From Aquimarina sp. MAR_2010_214 (GTDB taxonomy: Bacteria; Bacteroidota; Bacteroidia; Flavobacteriales; Flavobacteriaceae), in NCBI RefSeq assembly GCF_002846555.1, contig NZ_PJMS01000001.1:3596001-3660000 (forward strand): a stretch of 64,000 bases of DNA, read 5' to 3'. A program made the position numbers and the translations under genes. This document shows positions 45,232 through 54,000 of this stretch, one piece after another. Within the stretch, counting starts at the first letter, position 1; every line of letters begins with the position of its first letter. The notes below the pieces were generated by a model. The model saw only the letters and a program-made list of their open reading frames with translations. It did not search any database and was not told where the DNA came from.

Positions 45232-46047
45232 ATGGAAAAATTACCAAAAATAGGATTGCCTATTCTGATTTTATTAGTATTAGTAATCGTCTTCATTTCA
45301 AAATCAACAGAAACTATTGGTTCTGGAGAGGCTGGTGTATTATATAAAACATTTGGAGGTGGTGTAGTTACAGATTCTCCGCCATTAGGAGAAGGATTTC
45401 ATTTAGTTGCTCCCTGGAATAAAGTAATCGTTTACGAAGTAAGACAGCAAGAAGTTTTTGAAAAAATGCAGGTACTTTCTTCTAATGGATTAGAAATAAA
45501 ATTAGATGCTTCTGCATGGTTTCAGCCAGATTATAATAAATTGGGGCTATTACACCAGCAAAAAGGAGAAAATTATGTATCACGAGTTTTATTACCAACA
45601 ATACGATCAGCAGCTCGTAGTGTAGTAGGAAGATATACTCCAGAACAATTGTATTCTAGTAAACGAGATGCGATCCAAAAAGAAATTTTTGAAGAAACAA
45701 AAAAAATAGTAGGTAATCAATACATTCAGCTTAATGAAGTATTGGTACGTGATGTAACATTACCATCAACGATCAAAGAAGCTATAGAACGTAAACTAAG
45801 GCAAGAGCAAGAAGCTTTGGAGTATGAATTTAGATTAGAAAAAGCCAAAAAAGAAGCAGAAAGACAAAAAATTGATGCCGAAGGTAAAGCTGTTGCTAAT
45901 CAAATATTAAGTGCTTCGCTAACTGATAAAATTCTTACAGAAAAAGGAATAGAAGCAACATTACAACTGGCCAAATCACCTAATGCTAAGGTTGTAGTTG
46001 TAGGATCGGGGAAAAACGGAATGCCAATAATTCTTGGAAATCAATAA
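45232..46047 (+). CDS. Prohibitin/SPFH-domain membrane protein
   Basis: A 271-residue protein. One N-terminal membrane helix (IGLPILILLVLVIVFISK), then the SPFH (band 7) domain (SGEAGVLYKTFGGG, GFHLVAPWNKVIVYEVRQQE), and a coiled-coil helix (RQEQEALEYEFRLEKAKKEA). Family members form large membrane rings that scaffold proteases or organise lipids. The coiled coil makes oligomers likely. It is probably co-transcribed with the VWA gene and is followed by a terminator. Confidence 0.9.
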   Translation: MEKLPKIGLPILILLVLVIVFISKSTETIGSGEAGVLYKTFGGGVVTDSPPLGEGFHLVAPWNKVIVYEVRQQEVFEKMQVLSSNGLEIKLDASAWFQPDYNKLGLLHQQKGENYVSRVLLPTIRSAARSVVGRYTPEQLYSSKRDAIQKEIFEETKKIVGNQYIQLNEVLVRDVTLPSTIKEAIERKLRQEQEALEYEFRLEKAKKEAERQKIDAEGKAVANQILSASLTDKILTEKGIEATLQLAKSPNAKVVVVGSGKNGMPIILGNQ

Positions 46048-46072
46048 GTTTTTACAAAATTGTTACTATATA

Positions 46073-46101
46073 TTGGCGCTTTCGGGCGTCAATTTTTTTT
46101 T
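46073..46101 (+). terminator. Intrinsic terminator after the prohibitin-like gene
   Basis: TTGGCGCT (46073-46080) pairs with GGCGTCAA (46085-46092) with two G-T pairs and a short loop, followed by T9. It is 26 bp past the stop. Confidence 0.8.
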
Positions 46102-46119
46102 AGTGTTTTATAAAAAAAC

Positions 46120-46170
46120 CGTTCGTTCTCTATACTATATCTTTTATTCCTGTAGTTTACAGAACGAACG
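46120..46170. repeat. 10-bp inverted repeat CGTTCGTTCT / AGAACGAACG
   Basis: CGTTCGTTCT (46120-46129) and AGAACGAACG (46161-46170) are perfect complements separated by 31 nt. They lie between two convergent transcripts. No T tract follows closely on either side, so it is not an ordinary terminator; a binding site or RNA hairpin is possible. Confidence 0.6.
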
Positions 46171-46214
46171 ATTACAAAAGTATTGATTTGCTTTCTGACT
46201 AATAAAGTACATCA

Positions 46215-47615
46215 CTATTTTGTGAAAAGAAAGTCCAAATACTCATAAAAGTTATCTGCTTTTTCATTTTTTGGTTTCATGCCGTCGATACACCAATTAT
46301 ATAAACCGTAAGCTTTTGCAATATGCTTTTGATCGTATGGGCTATACCATTTTTTTACATGTTCCCAAAAAGTTTTTCCCGTTGGAGTATATACCTGATT
46401 GCCTCGAGGAGCAATCATATAAACGCCATTTTTCCCTTCCATGAAACCACTTTTTTTTGGTAAAGGATCTTTACCTCCATAATATGAGTGTATTACCAGT
46501 TGATCTATGATTTTACAAACTTCTTTGGCTTTTATCCTAGTTTTTTGATGTAATTCTTGAGTATTACTAATTTTTTGTGCAAAATCATAAGCATCTACAT
46601 ATGGGAAGGCTACTTCTTGTTTTTCTTTTTTAATACCTTTTTCATTGTAATATCCAGAGGATCGTTCTAAAATAGAATATATAGTAGCATTCTTTTCTAC
46701 AGAAAGAAGTCTTGCTAATTCGTCTATTTTTAGTTTAACATCAGTAATCTTAGTATTATCAAATAACCCCCAGGAAGACCATTTTTGGCTATCATATATT
46801 TCTTCTATAAGGAGTTTTGAGAATTGATCAGGGGTCATTTTAAATGGATCAAGGATTTTTTCTTTTCCTTCTTCAAAATAATTATTCTGTTTACTAAAAC
46901 CATTTTTAGTATCTGCACTTAAGCGACTAAATATACTTTTGTAATCCCATGAAGATGAAACAGGAGCCGAAGCAAGGATATAATCTGCAGAAAAAGAAGT
47001 CTCGTTTGGTCTCCATTCATAAAAATTTTCTAATCCCGCCATTGAGCATAGATCCAACCCTAATATATCTACTGATTCGTCAATAGATAATACATCACTG
47101 AGTTCGGTAGAATGTAGAGCATCATCAATTCCCGCTTCTTTGTCTGGACACATACGCCATCCATTACCATGTGATCGCAGAACTAACATATAATGTTTGG
47201 CAGGGTAGTATGTTTTGCAATATTTGATAAACCGTTTTAATAGATCAGCATCCCCCATATTAGCTTCGTAAGATGTTTCTTTTTTGAACTCTGGAAGTAT
47301 CTCTTTTCCTGATAATTCATGATAACTGTTAGCATCAATTCTATAAAGTTTGGTATCTGTGAAATTTTCACCTAGAGTTTTCGAATTATTAGAGAACCCT
47401 TCAATTCTATCTATTAACGTAATTAATTCATAGCCTTTGGATTGTTTTCCTTTGATCATCCCTTTGATGTCTTTTAAAAGATCTAGTTCCGAAGAATTTG
47501 ATCCTGCACCATAATACATGATGGTCCAACCAGTATCAGTTTGACTGTGAATTGTAGTTGTCGCAACAGATACAATAAAAAGAATAATAAGTGATATGTT
47601 GACTTTGTTTTTCAT
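46215..47615 (-). CDS. Clostripain-family (C11) cysteine peptidase, exported
   Basis: A 466-residue protein with a signal peptide (residues 1-24, ending TTIHS). The C11 catalytic pair is visible: H149 in VLRSHGNGW and C190 in ILGLDLCSMAGLE. Clostripains cleave after Arg or Lys and mature by self-cleavage. SADYILASAPVSSSWDY lies near the substrate pocket. No T9SS sorting domain is evident, so it is likely periplasmic or lipid-free secreted. It is alone, opposite the prohibitin gene. Confidence 0.88.
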   Translation of the reverse strand: MKNKVNISLIILFIVSVATTTIHSQTDTGWTIMYYGAGSNSSELDLLKDIKGMIKGKQSKGYELITLIDRIEGFSNNSKTLGENFTDTKLYRIDANSYHELSGKEILPEFKKETSYEANMGDADLLKRFIKYCKTYYPAKHYMLVLRSHGNGWRMCPDKEAGIDDALHSTELSDVLSIDESVDILGLDLCSMAGLENFYEWRPNETSFSADYILASAPVSSSWDYKSIFSRLSADTKNGFSKQNNYFEEGKEKILDPFKMTPDQFSKLLIEEIYDSQKWSSWGLFDNTKITDVKLKIDELARLLSVEKNATIYSILERSSGYYNEKGIKKEKQEVAFPYVDAYDFAQKISNTQELHQKTRIKAKEVCKIIDQLVIHSYYGGKDPLPKKSGFMEGKNGVYMIAPRGNQVYTPTGKTFWEHVKKWYSPYDQKHIAKAYGLYNWCIDGMKPKNEKADNFYEYLDFLFTK

Positions 47616-47718
47616 TAAAAATATGCTTTTTGATTTAGAGGTGTAAAAGTATGTTTATCAATGAAATAAGAAGCTGTTTTATGTTTGAAGAAGTCCTGAA
47701 ATAAGAAAATTACATAAA

Positions 47719-48810
47719 TCAGGACGTTTTTTGAAGTTTTCTGAAGGCTCCTGGAGACATTCCTAAATATGTTTTAAAAGTATTATAAAAAGCACTCTTA
47801 GATTTAAAACCAACTTCCATGCCAATAGCTTCTACAGAATATTTATTAAATATAGGATTATGCAATAGATTTTTAGCAGCCTCAATTCGATATTCATTTA
47901 CAAATTGAACGATATTCTTATTGAGTTCCTGATTTATAATCTGTGATAAATACCTCTCGTTTGTTCCTAATCGAGTGGCTAGATCTAACCTGCTCAAAAG
48001 AGGATTTTTGTATAACTCCTCTTGATCCATTATTGTATATAACTGGGTAATAATCTTGGAAACAGTGGTATCGTTTATTTTCTTTTTTGTCTGAGTGCCA
48101 TTCGTTTTTTTCGAAACTAAATATTGGTGTATTTCATCTTTTTGAACTACTATCTGCAGTTTAAACACTCCATAATACAATATCCACCAAGATAAAAAGG
48201 AAAGTAGTATCCATAGAAAATTAATAGCATATTCCGAATTGAATAAATGAAGCCCTATATTAGATAAAAGCCAACTTATAATAATGCATATAATAAAAAT
48301 CTTTAATCTTAACAACCAACGCTTTTTGTCTTCTGAAATAGTATTGGAGTGCTTTACTAAATGTCTCCCCCAAAAAATTAAAAGAACATTGCAAATTATA
48401 GATAGAGTATCTTTAAAATAAAATACCAGAACAGCAAAATTTGAATGATAAAGGTTAAATATTGAATCTAAATGAAGAATAACCTCAATAATCAAAGAGC
48501 AAAAGAAAGGAAAGTATAGTCATTTATACCAACTTTTTTTCAAGTATCTGTGCTGAATTTGAATTAGGAAATAGGTAAATAAAGTGACTGCCACTAGAAA
48601 ATCCAACATGATATAGTTTAAGAATTCTAAAATAGCATTTCCTACACCATACCTGCCTAATAGAGTTAAACTTGTTAGTAAGAACAGCGATAGGGAGAGG
48701 TAATTATTTGCACGGCTCTTATAAAAAGGAGTAATGACTAATGAGATACTTATAAAATATCCAATAACTATACTGGAGATAATTGCGAAATCTAATATTG
48801 TTTCATTCAA
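47719..48810 (-). pseudogene. AraC-family regulator with membrane N-terminus, interrupted by one in-frame TGA
   Basis: Two minus-strand frames, 48810-48520 (96 residues) and 48495-47719, are in the same phase; only the TGA at 48522-48520 separates them. Ignoring it, one 364-codon frame results: ~7-8 hydrophobic helices (residues 1-210), then a C-terminal AraC HTH (LATRLGTNERYLSQIINQEL and VEAIGMEVGFKSKSAFYNTF). That length and layout match flavobacterial membrane-linked AraC regulators. The residues around the stop (KKSWYK, stop, LYFPFFCSL) read naturally. It is either a nonsense mutation or a base error; the C-terminal part could also be made from TTG 48495. Confidence 0.85.
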
Positions 48811-49000
48811 TCTTTGTAGAAATTAATAAAGTTCAATTGTTGGTAGCATCAGTTCTAAAAAAAACCTTGTTTTTGTTTTGGGATAAATATAGGTGGATTT
48901 ACTAGATTTTTGATGTATTCTTTTTAGAGATCTCAAAACTAGAACCTAACATATTGCTGTACAAGATCAAGTGTATTTAATCTTTACTATAAAAATGAAT

Positions 49001-49048
49001 CAAATATATCAAAAAAGCGCAGTCAACTGCGCTTTTTTGATATATTTG
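49001..49048. promoter_or_regulatory. 48-bp palindrome with outward -7 boxes and a terminator-like core
   Basis: Arms 49001-49023 and 49026-49048 are perfect 23-bp complements around CA. The core, A6-GCGCAGT-CA-ACTGCGC-T6 (49011-49038), is a bidirectional intrinsic terminator. Each end reads TATATTTG outward: 49041-49048 on plus toward the MarR gene (ATG 49066) and 49008-49001 on minus toward the AraC gene (48810). Both are exact TAnnTTTG boxes. The element may combine termination and divergent promoters, or act as the MarR operator. Confidence 0.55.
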
Positions 49049-49065
49049 TGTAAAACAACTAGTAT

Positions 49066-49545
49066 ATGGCAGAGGATATTGTAAGTGAGTTAGGCTATAT
49101 GGCATTAGGCACACGATTAAAAAGGATTAGTGATAAAATGAGCCATAGCTCTAGAATGATGTATAAAAAATTAAATATTGAATTTGAACCTAACTGGTAT
49201 CTGGTTTTTTTAATAATCAAAAATAAACCAGGAACTTCTGTTATGGAAATTGCAAGTAGTTTAGGATTTGCTCATCAAACTGTTATGGTAATGACAAGCA
49301 AAATGGTCAAAAAAGGATATTTAAAAGTTTCTAAAGGTGAAAAAGATAAACGTAAAACAGTTTTTCATTTAACAACAAAAGCAAATGAAATTTTACCAAA
49401 AATAGAACAGGTATGGGAAGCCGGAAAAAAGGTTGTTTATGAACTACTTGAAGAAGATATAACCATAATGAAGCATATAGAAAAATTAGAACAAAACCTT
49501 AAAGAATTATCTTTTGGAGAAAGAATAATTGATAAATTAAAATAA
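49066..49545 (+). CDS. MarR-family transcriptional regulator
   Basis: A 159-residue winged-helix regulator. The recognition region is TSVMEIASSLGFAHQTVMVMTSKMVKKGYLK and the wing KGEKDKRKTVFHLTTKA. It contains no Cys, so it is not a thiol-sensing OhrR even though an OsmC gene follows 8 bp later. A small-molecule ligand is more likely. MarR proteins usually bind palindromes near their own promoter; the 48-bp palindrome upstream is an obvious candidate. Confidence 0.9.
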   Translation: MAEDIVSELGYMALGTRLKRISDKMSHSSRMMYKKLNIEFEPNWYLVFLIIKNKPGTSVMEIASSLGFAHQTVMVMTSKMVKKGYLKVSKGEKDKRKTVFHLTTKANEILPKIEQVWEAGKKVVYELLEEDITIMKHIEKLEQNLKELSFGERIIDKLK

Positions 49546-49553
49546 TTAGTTAA

Positions 49554-50024
49554 ATGAAACATTATCAATATAATGCAACAGTAAAATGGACAGGTAATGA
49601 AGGGAGTGGAACTAAAAATTACAAGTCGTATACTAGGGATCACTCAATTTTGATAGAAGGAAAGTACCAAGAAATACTAGCATCATCGGATCCTTCATTT
49701 TTAGGAGACAAAACAAGATATAACCCAGAAGATTTGTTCATTTCCTCGCTTTCTGCCTGTCATATGTTATGGTACCTTCATTTATGTTCTGTGCATAAAA
49801 TAATTGTAATTGATTATATTGATAAAGCAGTAGGAGTGATGGTTGAATCTAAAGATGGAAGTGGGAAATTTAAGCAGGTTACATTAAATCCTGTGGTTAC
49901 CATAGAAAATGAAGGAATGGTTGAAAAAGCAAACGAAATACATTCTGAAGCAAATAAAATGTGTTTCATTGCCAACTCCTGTAATTTTAAAATAGAGCAC
50001 AATCCTAAAACTATAATAAAATAA
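49554..50024 (+). CDS. OsmC-family protein
   Basis: A 156-residue OsmC/Ohr-like protein, a family of thiol peroxidases for organic hydroperoxides. C69 in SSLSACHMLWYLHLC fits the peroxidatic Cys, and CFIANSC (C137, C143) provides the resolving-Cys region. The two later cysteines are six apart, which is unusual compared with the single Cys of most OsmC proteins. It is co-directional with and 8 bp after the MarR gene, so probably controlled by it. Confidence 0.88.
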   Translation: MKHYQYNATVKWTGNEGSGTKNYKSYTRDHSILIEGKYQEILASSDPSFLGDKTRYNPEDLFISSLSACHMLWYLHLCSVHKIIVIDYIDKAVGVMVESKDGSGKFKQVTLNPVVTIENEGMVEKANEIHSEANKMCFIANSCNFKIEHNPKTIIK

Positions 50025-50038
50025 AATCTAGAGCTAAC

Positions 50039-50971
50039 ATGCAAACAAAAAATATACTAGAAACCGAAAGATTATCTCTTCGTGAATTTAATTTGGAAGA
50101 TGCTGACTTTGTTTTAAAATTGGTAAATTCTCCAAAGTGGATAGAGTTTATTGGAGATAGAAATGTTAGAACACTAGCTGAGGCAAAGGAATTTTTAGAA
50201 AATAATCTAATAAAAAGCTATAAAGAAAATGAGTTCGGTTTATGGGTAGTTGTATTGAAAGAAACCAGTGCTTCTATAGGAATGTGTGGATTAGTAAATA
50301 GAGATACATTAGAAGATATTGACATTGGGTTTGCGATGCTTCCAGAATATTTGGGGCTGGGGTATGGGTATGAAATTGCCAATGCAACAATGAACTATGC
50401 TAAAAACACGTTACATCTCGATAAAATTGTAGGAATAACAAATCCTAATAATATTGCTTCAATAAAGTTGCTAAATAAGATAGGGTTGCGTTTTGAGAAA
50501 ACTATGAAATTATCAGATAAGGATACTGTCCTGTTTTTTTCTACCCCTACAGATAACAAGGAAGAAAAGGAAATAAGTAAACTAACAACTAGTTTCTTTA
50601 GTTTGTTTGCCAATGTAGGAGGGAAGATTCCTAATATTGAAGATATAGAAAATATTTTCATTTCTAATGGAATGATAATAAGTAATACTAATGGGACTCC
50701 AGAAGTTTATACGTTAAAAGAATTTATAGCCCCTAGAAAAGAAATGTTGACTAATGGGACTCTCACTGATTTTTGCGAAGGCGAAATTTTACATAAAACA
50801 GAGATATATAGAAATGTGGCGCAACGATTTAGTTTTTATCAAAAGTCAGGTAAGTTAAATGGAGTGTATTTTGAATCTCGGGGGATGAAGACTATTCAAT
50901 TTATTAAAGTAGGTTTGGATTGGAAAATGTCTTCTGTGGCTTGGAGTGATGAAGAATTAGGGAATAATTAG
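50039..50971 (+). CDS. GNAT acetyltransferase fused to an NTF2-like domain
   Basis: A 310-residue two-domain protein. Residues 1-170 are a RimJ/RimL-type GNAT (LETERLSLREFNLEDADF, DIDIGFAMLPEYLGLGYGYE, NIASIKLLNKIGLRFEK). Residues ~185-305 (SKLTTSFFSLFANVGGKIPN ... WKMSSVAWSDEE) resemble NTF2-like/SnoaL-type cone domains. Neither substrate is known. The ORF is continuous through the joint, so it is a true fusion. It follows osmC by 14 bp and is probably in the MarR operon. Confidence 0.82.
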   Translation: MQTKNILETERLSLREFNLEDADFVLKLVNSPKWIEFIGDRNVRTLAEAKEFLENNLIKSYKENEFGLWVVVLKETSASIGMCGLVNRDTLEDIDIGFAMLPEYLGLGYGYEIANATMNYAKNTLHLDKIVGITNPNNIASIKLLNKIGLRFEKTMKLSDKDTVLFFSTPTDNKEEKEISKLTTSFFSLFANVGGKIPNIEDIENIFISNGMIISNTNGTPEVYTLKEFIAPRKEMLTNGTLTDFCEGEILHKTEIYRNVAQRFSFYQKSGKLNGVYFESRGMKTIQFIKVGLDWKMSSVAWSDEELGNN

Positions 50972-51093
50972 TTTTTGTATTGAGAGATGCCAAAGTGATA
51001 TTATAAATGTTAAAATTAACTTATTTTTATGTTAAATTAGGTGAAAAACCATAATTATATTACTTTTAGACCTCTAACTCAACTAATGCTAAC

Positions 51094-54000
51094 ATGAAAA
51101 AAAGATTGACTCGCCCGGTTATACTGGGTTTAGGATTGGTCACCCTATCGGTATTTGTCGTAAATTCTGTAAACAAAGACAAATTAGAACAAAGTACTAC
51201 CGAAACTGAAATTACCAATTTACGAAAACAACATGCTTCGTATATACAAAACAGCCCTTTTAAAGAGACTTTACAATTAAAAAAATCTGAAAGAAAAGCT
51301 AAAGGACTTCCCCCAAATAAATATTTTGAACAGATGTGGGAGTTAACTATGAACCCTGCAACAGGTAAAACAGAACCTGAGAAAATCTACGCAGTTCAAA
51401 AACGATTAGCAAATACATCAAAAAGAGCACCTGGAGATGCTCAAGATAATCCTTGGGTAGAAAGAGGTCCTAATGATATTGGAGGGCGTACACGCGCTAT
51501 CTTATTTGATCCCAATGATGCCAATAATAGAAAGGTATATGCTGGTGGTGTTAGTGGTGGATTATGGGTGAATAATGATATTACGTCTGCTGCATCACAA
51601 TGGAGTAGAGTACAGAACGTTCCTGGAAACCTTTCTGTAACTTCTATAACTGTAGACCCCAGAAACTCTAACACATGGTATGTAGGTACAGGAGAACAAT
51701 ATACCGCAGGAAGTGTTGTAGGTAATGGTATATATCGATCAATAGATGGAGGAACAACCTGGCAAGCATTAAATATTCCACCAGCTGGAGGGGGAAATAT
51801 TAATCTTAACGCCACAAATCTTTTTCTTTCAGGAATCTATTATGTAAATGATATTGTCGCCTGGAATAATACAGCACAAAACCGTACAGATTTATTCGTT
51901 GGAGTAGGAGCGCACATATATGCAGATTCTTCTGGGCCAAGAAACTGGCTTGGGATCCAATCAGCTGGGATTTATCGTTCAATCGATGGAGGAGCAACTT
52001 GGAATAGAATAGAAGCTGCTAATATGAGGTACCAAAGAGATAATGTAAATTATTACTATGTACCTAATGATTTTGAAATCGGTCAAAACAATAAATTATG
52101 GGTTGGTACAGTAAATTCACCATTAGGAAATGGAGGAGGACGTGTATTTAGTTCTGATGATGGTGCAACCTGGACAGAAGCAGCGGCTTCTCCTCTTAAT
52201 GATTCTAATAGAGTAGAATTAGAAGTTTCAACAACCAATGCAAATAAAATATATGCATTAACTCAAGGGGTGGCAAGAGATGCTGATGGTAATGTTATAG
52301 ACCCTGTTCATATTTATCGAAGCTTGGATGGTTTTGCAACAGCTCCAACAGCTACTGTATTACCTAATGATGTAGATAATAGTATTCCTGCTAAAGATTT
52401 TACAAGAGGACAGGCTTTTTATGATTTAATGATAGAATCAGACCCTAATAATGACGATATAGTATATGTTGGAGGAATAGATCTTTTTAGATCTACAAAT
52501 GGTGGTAATGCATGGACACAGATTTCTAAATGGTCCAACAATAATAATTTAGCGGGATTAGGAGCTTCTATTGTACATGCAGATCAGCATGCTATGGTAT
52601 TCAGACCTGGAAATTCGAATCAGGCAATTTTTGGTAATGATGGTGGAGTGTTCTATGCAAATAGTTTATCTACAGCGGCTAATAATAATGTTTTTGCTGC
52701 AAGAAATAGTAACTATAATGTAACTCAATATGTAAAAGCTGGAATAGGTCCGAATGGAGCTGGAGATGTTAATGGAATTTTTTCTGCAGGAGCTCAGGAT
52801 AATGGCTCTCAAGCATTTAGAAATGTAGTTGCAGGGATAAACGGATCTGAGCCATTAACAGGTGGTGATGGGTTTTATACTTTTATAGATAAAGATGGTC
52901 AATATATGATTGCCACTTATGTTAACAATGTTATTTATAGATTTAATTTACCATGGGATGGACGTAGTAGAATCCAAGGTGGTGCAACTACCCTTGTAAA
53001 TGATGACTCTAAAGGAGATTTTGTAAACCAAATGGGATATGATAGTGGTGCAAATTTTCTTTTATCAAATAACACACATGTAGTTAATCGAAATAAAGTG
53101 TATTCGATAAAAACTGTTGATGTTGCTAGGAATAGAAATGCAGATATTACAAATGCATTATTAACAAGTAAACCTACTGCTTTTATAGCTTCTACTTTTG
53201 CCAATAATACTTGGTATGTTGGTACTGCTTCTGGAGGCTTATTAAGATTAACAAATGTAGGTGTAGGGGCCGCTAATTGGGCAGAAATAAATACGCCTTT
53301 TGTTGGGTCTGTTTCCTCTGTTAGATTAGGTGCAACAGCAAATGATATTATGGTTACTATCCATAACTACGGAGTTACAAGTGTATGGTATTCTTCTGAT
53401 GCTGGAGCCAACTGGTCAAGTAAAGAAGGTGATCTTCCGGATATCCCTGTTAGAGATATTTTACAAAACCCATTAGATAGAACAGAGGTTATTGTAGGAA
53501 CACAACTAGGAGTATGGGTTACTACTAATTTTGATGCGGCAAATCCAAATTGGACAAGATCCCAAAACGGAATGAGTGATGCTAGTGTAACTTCTTTTGA
53601 TTACTGGGAAGTAAATGGAGATCAAAATAACAATAAAATTATAGCTTCGACTTATGGACGAGGTGTATTTACAGGTTCATTCACTGCAAATGGAGCTCAG
53701 GATAACGAAGCGCCAACTGCACCAACAAATCTAGTTACTTCAAATATTACACAGACAACTATAGATTTAGGATGGACAGCATCTAATGATAATGTTGGAG
53801 TTACAGAATATGATGTATATCAAGATGAAGTTGTTATAGCAACTATTAACGCTACCAATAGAACAGTAACTGGTTTAACAGCAAATACTACGTATGCGTT
53901 TAAAATAAGAGCTAAAGATGCAGCTGGTAATGTGTCTACTGATAGTAATATAGTGAATGCTACAACAAGTGCAGTAGCAGCAGATCCTTGTAATGGAGGT

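Noticed and set aside
49066..50024. OhrR-Ohr peroxide-sensing pair
   Set aside because: The MarR protein has no cysteine, so the OhrR thiol switch is not possible; the OsmC-type gene remains.
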